Of a DNA stretch of 64,000 bases, positions 8,028 through 17,055 are shown piece after piece. Both the position numbers and the translations under genes were made by a program. This DNA comes from JADJAH01 sp964615795. GTDB taxonomy: Bacteria; Bacteroidota; Ignavibacteria; Tepidaquicellales; Tepidaquicellaceae. How positions within the stretch are numbered: position 1 is the first letter of the stretch; the number at the start of each line of letters is the position of its first letter. The notes below the pieces were generated by a model. It did not search any database. It saw only the letters and a program-made list of their open reading frames with translations, and was not told the origin of the DNA. Location: NCBI GenBank assembly GCA_964615795.1, contig CAZTQR010000001.1, positions 54,890 to 118,889 on the forward strand, written 5' to 3'.

Positions 8028-8615
8028 ATGAAAAGAACATCATTCTCATTGACTGTTGCTTTGCTGATCTTCATTTCCGCAAGTGCATTTGCGTTCGGTC
8101 CCACAGACGGCTATAAGATCGGAGACCGTGTTGCAGACTTTACAGTTAATAATTTTGACGGCAACAGCTATTCTCTCAGCTCAAACGGCGGCAAGGCAAC
8201 TGTGATAGTGTTCTGGTCAACATCCTGCCCGTTCGTACAGCCCTACACAGACAGGATAAAAGCGCTCGTGAATGAATTCTCCGGACAGGGGATCGTGTTC
8301 TGGGGAATAAATTCCAACAACACCGAGTCGGTTGAAAATGTATCTGAGCATTACAAGGACAAGGGCTATAACTTCCCCATGCTAAAGGATGACAAGAATG
8401 TTGTCGCCGATCAGTTTGCGGCTGAAAGAACTCCTGAAGTTTTTGTAATTGACAATGCGAACATGTCCCTGATATATCACGGAAGAATTGACGACAATAA
8501 GGAGGCTGACAAAGTAACGTCAAATGACCTTCAGAACGCACTGAATCAGTTTCTCGCGGGCAGTGAGATCGCAGTAAAAGAGACAAAAGCATTCGGCTGC
8601 TCAATCAAAAGATAA
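8028..8615 (+). CDS. Secreted redoxin-domain (AhpC/TSA-like) thioredoxin-fold protein
   Basis: The 195-residue product has a signal peptide (cleavage near Ala22), then a redoxin fold opening with GDRVADFTVNNFDG. The active-site region is FWSTSCPFVQPY with Cys67. The second cysteine of a normal CxxC is replaced by Val70, so it is a one-cysteine active site. A second cysteine, Cys191, lies in the C-terminal tail FGCSIKR. The tail cysteine is a recurring feature of this subgroup of envelope redoxins as I know it, and could act as a resolving residue. It sits 14 bp upstream of a TlpA-like gene, and the two are probably co-transcribed. Function is likely disulfide exchange or peroxide reduction in the periplasm. 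Confidence 0.85.
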   Translation: MKRTSFSLTVALLIFISASAFAFGPTDGYKIGDRVADFTVNNFDGNSYSLSSNGGKATVIVFWSTSCPFVQPYTDRIKALVNEFSGQGIVFWGINSNNTESVENVSEHYKDKGYNFPMLKDDKNVVADQFAAERTPEVFVIDNANMSLIYHGRIDDNKEADKVTSNDLQNALNQFLAGSEIAVKETKAFGCSIKR

Positions 8616-8629
8616 CCGGAACCAATTCC

Positions 8630-9127
8630 ATGAAAATAAGTCTGAAGATAACATCAGCGCTGGCAGTGGTCATAATGGCCTTGAATGCCGGAACACTGAA
8701 CGCACAGCAGTTGGAGAAAATTGATGAAGCTTCACTGCGCGCGCTGATGGAGTCTTACAAAGGGAAGACAGTGATGGTGAATCTCTGGGCCACATGGTGC
8801 AGGCCGTGTGTTGAGGAATTTCCGGAGTTGCTGAAAGCCCGGAACGACCTTAAGGACAAAGGTGTGGAGCTTGTCCTTATCTCGCTTGATTTCGGTGAAG
8901 GCGCCGAGATGAAGACAACTGACTTTCTGAAGAAGCAGGGTGTTGACTTCAAGACCTACATTAACGCCTTTACCAAGGATGAAGAGCTGATCAATTTTTT
9001 CGACAGGAAATGGGAAGGCGCAATTCCTGCAACTTTTGTCTATGACAAGGAAGGAAAACTTTCATCAGGCCTGATCGGCAAGAGAAAGTATGAGGATTTC
9101 ATTTCGGCAATCGAAAAGGCAAATTGA
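8630..9127 (+). CDS. TlpA-family thiol:disulfide oxidoreductase
   Basis: The 165-residue product has a signal peptide ending near NAQQ (about residue 26) and a complete thioredoxin fold of the TlpA/ResA kind. The motif NLWATWCRPCVEEFPEL puts the CxxC at Cys57 and Cys60, and the conserved cis-proline region is seen at GAIPATFVYD. Such proteins reduce disulfides in the periplasm, often during cytochrome c maturation, but no cytochrome gene is nearby to support that. It follows the redoxin gene by 14 bp and converges on the nitroreductase gene with only 6 bp between stops. Confidence 0.9.
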   Translation: MKISLKITSALAVVIMALNAGTLNAQQLEKIDEASLRALMESYKGKTVMVNLWATWCRPCVEEFPELLKARNDLKDKGVELVLISLDFGEGAEMKTTDFLKKQGVDFKTYINAFTKDEELINFFDRKWEGAIPATFVYDKEGKLSSGLIGKRKYEDFISAIEKAN

Positions 9128-9133
9128 CTAAGA

Positions 9134-9799
9134 TCAGAGAAATTCCATGATCTCGTCCGGCTTCTTTCTCTTTATTTCGGGCACCATAGCAGTATCTGCA
9201 GGATATCCCACAGGCATAAGAAGAAACGCCCTTTCATTGGAAGGGCGTTTCAGTATTTTTGAGAGGAAGTTCATGGGCGACGGCGTATGCGTGAGCGAAG
9301 CAAGCCCCATGTTATGCAAAGCCGCAATGAAGATCCCCACAGAGATGCCAACTGATTCGTTCACATAGTAATGCTTCTTTACACTTCCGTCATCATTCAT
9401 ATAGTCAATCCTGAAAATGACAACCACAAACGGAGCGGTTTCAATGAACTCCTTGTGCCAGTCAGTGCCGAATTGTTTTAAGTCATCAAGCCACTCCTTT
9501 GGCATTCTTCTTTCATAATTCTCCTTCTCTTCTTTCTCGGCGGCAATTCTGATCTCCCTCTTGAGCCCGGGATCGCTGACTATTACATATCTCCATGGCT
9601 GTTTATTGGCGCCGGATGGTGCTGTTCCGGCAGTTCTTACTGCAAGCTCGATCAGTTTTCTGTCAACCTTTCTGTCCGAGAATTCTCTTATGCTCCTTCT
9701 CCCGTTCATCATGGCGTAGAAGGCTTCTGCCCTTTCAACTCTTTCTTCCTCGCTCAGCTGGGGCTCACTATACGGGATGAATCGGTATTCGCTTTTCAT
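9134..9799 (-). CDS. Nitroreductase family flavoprotein
   Basis: The 221-residue product is an FMN-dependent nitroreductase-fold protein. NGRRSIREFSDRKVD (about residues 32-46) and AGTAPSGANKQPWRYVIV (about 73-90) are the N-terminal FMN-binding motifs. LASLTHTPSPMNFLSKIL and LLMPVGYPA near the end are also typical. The combination most resembles the iodotyrosine-dehalogenase-like branch rather than classic NfsB, which is inference from motif phrasing. The natural substrate is unknown. The start ATG overlaps the stop of fumC by 4 bp, so it is translationally coupled to fumC. Confidence 0.9.
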   Translation of the reverse strand: MKSEYRFIPYSEPQLSEEERVERAEAFYAMMNGRRSIREFSDRKVDRKLIELAVRTAGTAPSGANKQPWRYVIVSDPGLKREIRIAAEKEEKENYERRMPKEWLDDLKQFGTDWHKEFIETAPFVVVIFRIDYMNDDGSVKKHYYVNESVGISVGIFIAALHNMGLASLTHTPSPMNFLSKILKRPSNERAFLLMPVGYPADTAMVPEIKRKKPDEIMEFL

Positions 9800-11208
9800 T
9801 CTTCAGTCAGCTCATTATCAAGATCGCCGACCATTTTTGAAGGGTCAACCTTTTCCGTAAACTCGGCATCAGTAAGCAGGCCCAGTTCTATTGCAGCTTC
9901 ACGGAGCGTCTTGTTTTCCTTGTGCGCCTTCTTTGCTATCTTTGCGGCATTCTCATATCCTATATGAGGGTTGAGTGATGTGACAAGCATCAGCGAGCGC
10001 TCAAGATTCTCTTTTATCCTTTCGTAATTGGGTTCAATTCCTGAAGCGCAGTGTTCGTCAAATGATACGCAGGCATCGCCGAGCAGGCGTGAAGACTGCA
10101 ACACATTTGAGATGATCATTGGTTTGTAAACATTCAGTTCAAAGTGACCGCTCATACCACCGACCGATACAGCAACGTCATTGCCGATCACCTGAGCGCA
10201 TACCATTGTCATTGCCTCTGTTTGTGTCGGATTCACTTTTCCGGGCATTATTGAAGATCCCGGTTCATTCTCGGGTATCAGAATCTCGGCTATTCCGCTT
10301 CGAGGGCCTGACGCAAGCATACGGATGTCATTAGCGATCTTCATCAGACTAACTGCAAGAACCTTAAGAGCCGATGAAAGCTCCACCATTGCATCATTTG
10401 ATGCGAGCGCTTCAAACTTATTTGGCGCCGTTCTGAAAGGCAGTCCGGTAATTTCGGAAATGTGCCTCGCTACAATCTTATCATAATCCTTCGGTACATT
10501 AATGCCTGTGCCTACTGCGGAGCCGCCAAGCGCAAGTTCCGAGACATGTCTGAGAGCATTCTCAACCGCTTTGATGCCGTGCCTGATCTGTGAAGCATAG
10601 CCGGAAAATTCCTGCCCCAATGTAAGCGGAGTTGCATCCATGAAGTGCGTCCTGCCGATCTTTATTATCTTCCTGAATTTCTTTGACTTCTCTGAGATTG
10701 TTGCAAGCAGTTTCCTTGCACCGGGAAGTGTGACTTCGTTTATGATCTTGTACGCTGCAATGTTCATTGCCGTCGGAAAAGTGTCATTGGATGACTGCGA
10801 CTTATTCACATCATCATTGGGATGAAGTGATTTCACCGGGTCCTCAAGGTTTCCACCTGATATAAGATGAGCCCTGTTGGCAATCACTTCATTCACATTC
10901 ATATTGGTTTGCGTTCCGGAGCCGGTCTGCCAGATCACCAATGGAAATTCTTCGTCATGCCTGCCGGACAGTATCTCATCACAGACCTTTCCGATGATAC
11001 CTGCCTTCTCTTTTGAGAGCACACCGCATTCGCTGTTCGCCATTGCCGCCGCCTTCTTCAAGATGGCAAAGGCATAAATCACTTCAATAGGCATCCTCAC
11101 GGTGCCGATCCTGAAATTGTCCTTTGACCGCTGTGTCTGCGCACCCCACAGTTTATCTGACGGGACCTTCACTTCTCCCATCGTGTCATGTTCTGTCCTG
11201 AATTTCAT
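9796..11208 (-). CDS. fumC: Class II fumarate hydratase
   Basis: The 470-residue product reversibly hydrates fumarate to L-malate in the TCA cycle, in the cytoplasm, as an iron-independent homotetramer. It starts MKFRTEHDTMGEVKVPSD and shows WQTGSGTQTNMNVNEV, SSNDTFPTAMNIA and, at about residue 310, the superfamily signature GSSIMPGKVNPTQTEA. Length is normal for FumC. The frame is open back to 11277, but the ATG at 11208 begins exactly where the family begins. It is separated from the upstream T9SS gene by a strong terminator and is overlapped at its end by a nitroreductase gene. Confidence 0.96.
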   Translation of the reverse strand: MKFRTEHDTMGEVKVPSDKLWGAQTQRSKDNFRIGTVRMPIEVIYAFAILKKAAAMANSECGVLSKEKAGIIGKVCDEILSGRHDEEFPLVIWQTGSGTQTNMNVNEVIANRAHLISGGNLEDPVKSLHPNDDVNKSQSSNDTFPTAMNIAAYKIINEVTLPGARKLLATISEKSKKFRKIIKIGRTHFMDATPLTLGQEFSGYASQIRHGIKAVENALRHVSELALGGSAVGTGINVPKDYDKIVARHISEITGLPFRTAPNKFEALASNDAMVELSSALKVLAVSLMKIANDIRMLASGPRSGIAEILIPENEPGSSIMPGKVNPTQTEAMTMVCAQVIGNDVAVSVGGMSGHFELNVYKPMIISNVLQSSRLLGDACVSFDEHCASGIEPNYERIKENLERSLMLVTSLNPHIGYENAAKIAKKAHKENKTLREAAIELGLLTDAEFTEKVDPSKMVGDLDNELTEE

Positions 11209-11230
11209 TTGAGATTGTTTTTGTATTAAT

Positions 11231-11267
11231 AAAAAACTCCGCAAAGCATGTTGACTTCTTTGCGGAG
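11231..11267 (-). terminator. Intrinsic terminator behind the secreted cohesin-like gene cluster
   Basis: CTCCGCAAAG (11237-11246) pairs with CTTTGCGGAG (11258-11267), a perfect 10-bp stem with an 11-nt loop. On the minus strand it is followed by six T (complement of 11231-11236). It ends the transcript of the genes at 11293-16608 and lies just upstream of fumC. Confidence 0.88.
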
Positions 11268-11292
11268 CTGAAAACACTGAAGACCCTGGATG

Positions 11293-12375
11293 TTACTTCA
11301 CAAGCAACATCTTCTTAGTATCTGAAAAACTACCTGATCTCAGCGAATAAAAGTACATGCCGCTCGAGAGATTCGATGCGTTGAAGTCAACCGTGTAGTA
11401 GTTGGCTGTCTTAAATTCATTATTTAACAGCCTGCTTACCAGCCTTCCGCTCATGTCATAGACGTCAAGTGTTACCCTCGCATCTGCAGGAATTGCAAAC
11501 GTGATCTTTGTGGAAGGATTGAACGGATTCGGAAAATTCTGGCTGAGCTCAAACTTTTGCGGAACACCGATCTCAATTTCATTCAGCAGACTGAAATATT
11601 CGAAGTTACCGTTGAAGTCAACCTGCTTCAGCCTGTAATTGTACTTGCCGATATTGAGAGCGGCATCCTTGAATGAGTAATCTACGTTCTGAGTTGAGTT
11701 TCCGGCTCCGTTAACAAATCCTATCTTTGTCCACTCTGCAGTTCCGGAATTCTTCCTTTCGATCTCAAATCCCGAGTTGTTTCTCTCTTCGGAAGTTGAC
11801 CACTTCAGCGTTACATTGTTGTTTGAAGTAATGGCACTGAACGATGAAAGCTCCACCGGCAACGTTCCGTTATAGCTTCCGTTATACGTGCTTGTAACAA
11901 TCGGCAGAAATGTCGGTGTCACTATTGAAGATGAACTTTCGTCCCATGTGAGCTGTGACTGAACTGCCTGAAGTATGTCAAGCGTAAGAGTTGCCACTCT
12001 TTCACCGTAACCTGTAATACCTGGGTCTGCGAGGACTTCAACACCCGGGCCGCTAACGTAATTGATCTGCAGAGCAACCTGTTGTCCGAAGAAGGTTACT
12101 GCATCCATGCCCGTATAATTACCGGTGCTGTATCTCGGACTCTGATTTGAAATTACGGGATTTGCAATTGTACCGTTTGTATAATCAAGAACAAACGTTG
12201 ATGATCCCATATTGTATGAGACCGAGCCTGTCCTGAGCACATACAAATCGAATCTGAACTGCGCACCTGAGTTTATGATCTCGAAATTGGCAACTGTGAC
12301 AGTAGCGGTCTGCGACTGCACATTTCCTGCGCCAATTACCAGAGACAATAGAGCAAGCAGGAGAAATTTCTTCAT
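11293..12375 (-). CDS. T9SS sorting domain protein with cohesin-like and FN3-like domains (copy 1)
   Basis: The 360-residue product has a signal peptide (cleavage near NVQSQ). A beta-sandwich domain of about 145 residues follows (FRFDLYVLRTGSVSYNMGSS..., ending QLTWDES) that looks like a bacterial cohesin-type fold. Next is an FN3-like module opening LPVELSSFSA at about 171 with WSTSEERNNSGFEIERK, and then a T9SS type A sorting domain from about 278 (NFPNPFNPSTKITF). The cohesin reading is inference from pattern. A perfect GGGAGG ribosome site (12380-12385) precedes the ATG. It is a paralogue of the next gene upstream (46 bp away) and the last gene of a three-gene unit. Probably attached to or released at the cell surface. 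Confidence 0.82.
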   Translation of the reverse strand: MKKFLLLALLSLVIGAGNVQSQTATVTVANFEIINSGAQFRFDLYVLRTGSVSYNMGSSTFVLDYTNGTIANPVISNQSPRYSTGNYTGMDAVTFFGQQVALQINYVSGPGVEVLADPGITGYGERVATLTLDILQAVQSQLTWDESSSSIVTPTFLPIVTSTYNGSYNGTLPVELSSFSAITSNNNVTLKWSTSEERNNSGFEIERKNSGTAEWTKIGFVNGAGNSTQNVDYSFKDAALNIGKYNYRLKQVDFNGNFEYFSLLNEIEIGVPQKFELSQNFPNPFNPSTKITFAIPADARVTLDVYDMSGRLVSRLLNNEFKTANYYTVDFNASNLSSGMYFYSLRSGSFSDTKKMLLVK

Positions 12376-12421
12376 TTGACCTCCCTTAAGGATAATTTAG
12401 GTATCATTGTTTTCAAAAATT

Positions 12422-13516
12422 TTACTTGACCAGGGTCATCTTACCGGTCTGTACTTCTTTAGAGGTTTGAAGCCTGTAAAAATACACACCGCTTGATATT
12501 GATGAACCGTCGAATGCAACTTTGTAGTAATCGGCCTGTCTCAATTCATTGTTAATAAGTGTCCTGACGAGCCTTCCGCTCAAATCATATACGCTGAGTG
12601 TAACATCAGAAGCATAGGGAAGGTCAAAGCTCAGGACAGTTGTCGGATTGAAGGGATTCGGATAGTTCTGATGAAGCTTGAACTTATCCGGCGATCCGAT
12701 CTCGACAAGGTTTCCGAGTTCATGAAATTCAAAATTTCCGTTGTAATCAATCTGCTTGAGGCGGTATGAGAACTTCCCTCTTTCAAGACCCCGGTCTGAG
12801 AATGTGTACTCATTGATCTGCGCCGAGTTACCCGAACCCTCTACATAGCCCGCTGTTGTCCAGTTGCCGCCTTCAGGCATTCTTTGTATTTCGAAGCCGG
12901 CATTGTTTTCTTCAGCTGAAGTGGACCACGATAACTTTACCGAATTTCCGGTCACAGATGCAGAAAAAGATGACAGCTCAACCGGTAATGTGCTGTTGTA
13001 CGATCCTTGATTCGTACTTATTGCAGACTGGTTCTGGGTGTTGACTACAGCAGTGTTAAGATTGTCCCATCTGAGGTCCGGCAGATTCAAAGCCACAATA
13101 TCCATTTTCACAGTAGCGATCTTTTCACCAAATCCCTGAATACCGGGATCAGCGGAAATGTCATCTCCCTGACCGTTATTATTGAAATACAACTGCACTG
13201 CCACTCTTCCGCTGGAATAACCGAATCCCTGCATCTGATCATAGGAAGCCGTAACACTTCCGGATGTGTATTTCGGATTGATATATGTTAGCTCGGGATT
13301 GGCAAACGTTCCGGTAACGTATCTCAGAAAATAAGATGAATTGCCCATTCTGAATTCCGGTGTGCTGGTCTTGAGCGTGAAAACATCAAAACTGAACTTG
13401 GTACCGTTATCCGTGATGTTGAAGTTTGCGATCGTATTGACGACCGTATTTTGAGCTCCTGCACCGGCGGCAAACGCCAGGAAGAAAGCAATTGCTATTA
13501 TGGTTCTGTTTATCAT
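12422..13516 (-). CDS. T9SS sorting domain protein with cohesin-like and FN3-like domains (copy 2)
   Basis: The 364-residue product has the same order of parts as its neighbour: signal peptide, cohesin-like beta-sandwich (FSFDVFTLKTSTPEFRMGNSS..., ending LRWDNL), FN3-like module from about residue 175 (LPVELSSFSASVTGNSVKLS) and T9SS sorting domain from about 285 (NYPNPFNPTTVLSFDL). Motifs common to both copies include ADPGI, GYGE/GFGE and a closing VK. The two probably arose by tandem duplication and then diverged. It starts 20 bp after the stop of the beta-helix/dockerin-like gene, so these genes are very likely co-transcribed. Confidence 0.82.
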   Translation of the reverse strand: MINRTIIAIAFFLAFAAGAGAQNTVVNTIANFNITDNGTKFSFDVFTLKTSTPEFRMGNSSYFLRYVTGTFANPELTYINPKYTSGSVTASYDQMQGFGYSSGRVAVQLYFNNNGQGDDISADPGIQGFGEKIATVKMDIVALNLPDLRWDNLNTAVVNTQNQSAISTNQGSYNSTLPVELSSFSASVTGNSVKLSWSTSAEENNAGFEIQRMPEGGNWTTAGYVEGSGNSAQINEYTFSDRGLERGKFSYRLKQIDYNGNFEFHELGNLVEIGSPDKFKLHQNYPNPFNPTTVLSFDLPYASDVTLSVYDLSGRLVRTLINNELRQADYYKVAFDGSSISSGVYFYRLQTSKEVQTGKMTLVK

Positions 13517-13536
13517 GCCTGCTTATGACTTAAAGC

Positions 13537-16500
13537 TTACGGATAATTCGGTACATTTGAAGACTTGGCAAGATTTATGGTAATGAAACCAAAATCAGCG
13601 GAAGTCACTGTGCCGTTCAGATTGAGATCTGCGTAGTTGTAATTCGCCTGAAGCAGGTTATTCTGAACTTCAGTATAGTCTGCCGCAGAAACAATGAACG
13701 ACTTGTTTGCATCGCCGCTGTAAAGGCCGAACAGGCCGGACAGCGAGGCGGCATCACCGCCGTAGTACTGGCTCAGCCCTGACGTGAAGTCATACTGAGC
13801 TGAAAGCCCGTTAAGGTACACCGTGCCGGCAGTCATAACGGGAAGATGATTTCTGTGTCCGACAACTACAAAATAGTTTCCTGTCGGCACTCCCTGTATT
13901 TTCACAGGCGTAATTCCGTCGAGGTCAACAATTTCACCGTTACTCTTAAGGAATGCAGCCCTTCTTCCGTTTTGCACCGGAGCTCCGTTTGCAGTTGCTC
14001 TGACTTCAAGATAGACCCAGTCAACAACACCGGCCGGAATGCTTGCCACGCTCTCTGTGCCGTTGTAACTGAACTGCGAGGTTCCGTATGGCTGTGAAAG
14101 CGGGAGAAGATTGAAATTCCTGAGTGAAGTCCTCATATTGCCTCCGCCTACATATGCACCCTGCAAAAGCACCTTCGTATTGATTACAGTGTTCTGGCTT
14201 CCGATGCAGTTCTCATCGCCGCCTGTAAAGTCACCAAATGCTGTAAGACTTGAAGCAGTGAAAGTATTTGAAGCGGCGTTAACCGATCCGAAAGTCTGCC
14301 AGCTTGTTCCGTCCCATCTTCCGCCGATTATATTTGCCTCATTTCCTTCAACGTCCGCATCACCGTAACCGAACCTGATTGAAGCATTGAAACCGGAAAT
14401 GCCTTCCTGTCCGACAACCCAATAGCGCCTCAGATAGTCAACTGAACATGTATTGTTCGGATGAACACTTCCGACCACATTCATATTCACGTAAGCAGGC
14501 TGACTCAGAGCATAATTGGCAAATGCAACCAATGCGGGTGAATAACCACCGTTGCCGACGGAAAAATTGAATGATGTAACTGATCCCGGAGTGAACGCCT
14601 TCTTCATTATTCCCGATCCGTTTGTCCTTACATAACTGCCGGACGGATTGGGGCTGAAGTAACTTGCATTAGGACTCATGTATAGATTGTGTGCACCGAT
14701 GCTAAGCAGGCCGTTCTGTCCGAAGAGAAGTCTGTGAATTCTCAGGGAATCAGCAAGAGCAATTCCGTTAGCCCTGCTGATCTGAAGCGTCCTAAGTCCA
14801 CCTTCAACTTTAGTAAGGTCAGTGGATGCTGAAGTTCCGCCGAAGAACATGTCTGAGTTCGGGCCGCCGACAATATCTCCGCCCGGCACTATTGCACCGA
14901 GAATGCTGAGAGTCCTGTTGTCTCCTATTACAACCCTGTTCGGCGTGAAATTATTCTGAACTGCAAAATCGCTTCCCATCCAAAGTGTGGCTCCGGAAAC
15001 TGTAAGGTTCTCAAATGTCGTTTGACTGCCGCTGTGCAAAAATCCTGCACCGGGGCTTATCAGCCTAAGTTCTCTGTCAATCACCGTTGTTCCGGAAATT
15101 GTCCCAGCAGGAATATTCCAGACAGTTCCGCCTGCCGAAGTTCCGGCAATTGCATCTGCAAGAGTCGGGAAGCTCACATTGTTTTGGTTGACAATGGAAT
15201 GAGGCATCGGATTGGAGTACGGAACAAAATTCAATGAAGTTCTTACGATATCAGTTGAGGTGGCAAAGTTAAAAGCAAATCCGATCTGCGGTATAAACCC
15301 GTTTGCCGTAGCCTGATTGCTCATGGTTATAGTGTTCGGGGATTTTCCGGTTACTGTCGTGTTCGGCGGTATTCCGAATCCCTGGATGCCCATTCCAACA
15401 AATATGCCGTCAGTAGATGGCATAAACGAAATGATGTTGTTGCCGGCAGTAAGAAGTCCCCCCGAAATTACAGTTGTATCAGGCACTCCGCCGTCTTTCC
15501 ACTTGTTGTTGGATGCGTTGATCGTGCCGCCCTGATCAGTGTAGTTCACAAGTCCGTAGATCGAATATGTGCTCAGGTCGCATTTGTCAACGGTCATATT
15601 CTTTACCTGTCTGTTGAATGCAATGTTGGTGTCGCAATTGCTGAATGTAAGTCCGCGAAGCAATACCGTATCAAGCTGTGCCGGCGGATCAAACAGGTCA
15701 TTTCTTGCCTGTATCCAGATTCCGCTTCCCGGTGAAGCCCTGTGCACTCTTGAATTCAAGATGGAGATATTCGAGTAATCAAGCCTGCTGAGAAGGTTGA
15801 TGTCAATTCCTATCCAGATATTGTTAGCAGGCATTACCACGGAAACGTTCTCAAAGGATGAGTTGGTCAGTTTCTCAAAATACACGCTGTGTCCCTGCTG
15901 TCTGTTCGTCGGGTTATTGTCAAGAAAAGCGCAATGTATGAACTTTGCATTGCTTATCTGGGTTGGATTTGTCCTTCTTTGAAATGCCGCAATTCCCCAT
16001 GTTCCGTTTTGACTAACGGTAGTATTCTTCATTGTCCATCCGTCAACAGAAGCAAAAGTCGGCACATATATTCCGGCGATCTCACTTCCGTTGAAATTGC
16101 ATGCTTCCATTACAATGTCGTTGAGAAGGTCACCGTTCATTCTCACGCCGTATGTTGAACTGCTGAGTGCGAATACGTTTTCGAGCGTTACATAACCTGT
16201 CCTGATGTCAATGCCATCCCCCGAAGCGCTTGAAGCACGGAGGTTCTTGAGCACCATTCTGTTATTCACACTCCCGCCGGCAGCCCTCAGGGTGATCGTG
16301 GAATTAAATACCGTGTTTACAGTAGGTGTTGATCCCTTCCAGGCTCCTATGATGTTCACCCTCTTATTCAAAGTAAATCCGTCATAGGTGCCGACAGCAA
16401 CAACAATATTGTCACCGTCATTCACCGCAGGATTATCAACTGCAAACTGTACAGTCAGCCACGGCGTATTGATATTCTTTGCCTGTGCGGCAGTGTTTGA

Positions 16501-16608
16501 GTTGCTTCCGGTTGCAGCGTTAACATAAAAAGTCTCTGCCAGCAACTGCGAATTCATAACCTGAACGGTGATGAATACAAGCAGGGTAAAACGTAGAAGA
16601 TTCTTCAT
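13537..16608 (-). CDS. Secreted right-handed beta-helix protein with C-terminal dockerin-like module
   Basis: The 1023-residue product has a signal peptide and then FYVNAATGSN and TPWLTVQFAVDN, the usual opening of secreted parallel beta-helix proteins. A long repetitive region rich in Asn, Thr and Ser follows. At about 820-950 there is a conserved module (LRNFNLLPLSQPYG, VDWVYLEVRA, VVVGHRNHLPVM). From about 960 come two calcium-loop-like segments, SGDANKSFIVSAADYTEVQN and ADLNLNGTVTSADFGFIT, a dockerin-like pair. It has no T9SS sorting domain, unlike its two downstream partners. Beta-helix proteins often bind or cut polysaccharide, but no catalytic residues are evident. First gene of the unit. 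Confidence 0.85.
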   Translation of the reverse strand: MKNLLRFTLLVFITVQVMNSQLLAETFYVNAATGSNSNTAAQAKNINTPWLTVQFAVDNPAVNDGDNIVVAVGTYDGFTLNKRVNIIGAWKGSTPTVNTVFNSTITLRAAGGSVNNRMVLKNLRASSASGDGIDIRTGYVTLENVFALSSSTYGVRMNGDLLNDIVMEACNFNGSEIAGIYVPTFASVDGWTMKNTTVSQNGTWGIAAFQRRTNPTQISNAKFIHCAFLDNNPTNRQQGHSVYFEKLTNSSFENVSVVMPANNIWIGIDINLLSRLDYSNISILNSRVHRASPGSGIWIQARNDLFDPPAQLDTVLLRGLTFSNCDTNIAFNRQVKNMTVDKCDLSTYSIYGLVNYTDQGGTINASNNKWKDGGVPDTTVISGGLLTAGNNIISFMPSTDGIFVGMGIQGFGIPPNTTVTGKSPNTITMSNQATANGFIPQIGFAFNFATSTDIVRTSLNFVPYSNPMPHSIVNQNNVSFPTLADAIAGTSAGGTVWNIPAGTISGTTVIDRELRLISPGAGFLHSGSQTTFENLTVSGATLWMGSDFAVQNNFTPNRVVIGDNRTLSILGAIVPGGDIVGGPNSDMFFGGTSASTDLTKVEGGLRTLQISRANGIALADSLRIHRLLFGQNGLLSIGAHNLYMSPNASYFSPNPSGSYVRTNGSGIMKKAFTPGSVTSFNFSVGNGGYSPALVAFANYALSQPAYVNMNVVGSVHPNNTCSVDYLRRYWVVGQEGISGFNASIRFGYGDADVEGNEANIIGGRWDGTSWQTFGSVNAASNTFTASSLTAFGDFTGGDENCIGSQNTVINTKVLLQGAYVGGGNMRTSLRNFNLLPLSQPYGTSQFSYNGTESVASIPAGVVDWVYLEVRATANGAPVQNGRRAAFLKSNGEIVDLDGITPVKIQGVPTGNYFVVVGHRNHLPVMTAGTVYLNGLSAQYDFTSGLSQYYGGDAASLSGLFGLYSGDANKSFIVSAADYTEVQNNLLQANYNYADLNLNGTVTSADFGFITINLAKSSNVPNYP

Positions 16609-17006
16609 ACTATTCTATCAGCTTAATTTTTTATTCCGTCTTTAGGGGTTGGAAGAACTCTGAAATCCAAAAAAGAGAATCGTTTGACCGGTCTCCGGGT
16701 TTTTGGAGCAATGTAACTTTTCAGATGTGCAAAATACTCTAATCAATATCAAATTTCAACAAATATTCCCCTCGGAAACATTCTTTCCGAATGAATAACT
16801 TCTTGCAGTCATAAACTGCTTAGAGTCCGGGAAAAAACATTAAAGTAAAGGCCTTTCTAACAAAATCCTAACAAGCCAATATTTCTGATTTCCGCAGTCT
16901 TAACATTTGAAAACTTCGCCCTGAACAGTGTTCTTATTCACAATGAATTTCCGGGACCAGATCGTCTGTGTTGCCACATACCAGCCTGATTCAGATTAGA
17001 ATTCAA
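16609..17006. other. Divergent intergenic region
   Basis: About 450 bp between the start of the beta-helix gene (minus) and the unknown fahA-linked gene (plus). It is AT-rich with no open frame of note, no RNA gene and no repeat that I can see. It must contain the promoter of the minus-strand unit; the nearest look-alike, TATTTTGC on that strand near 16731-16738, is too weak to call. Confidence 0.5.
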
Positions 17007-17037
17007 TTTCTTTAGTCTTCACCAATGCGTAATTTTA
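17007..17037 (+). promoter_or_regulatory. Putative promoter of the fahA-selD-mnmH operon
   Basis: TTTC (17007-17010) is followed by 19 bp and TAATTTTA (17030-17037), 3 of 4 and 7 of 8 to the TTTG / TAnnTTTG pair. The first ATG is 19 bp later. No second good candidate is seen in the region. Confidence 0.35.
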
Positions 17038-17055
17038 AACAAAAATTGACTCAGA

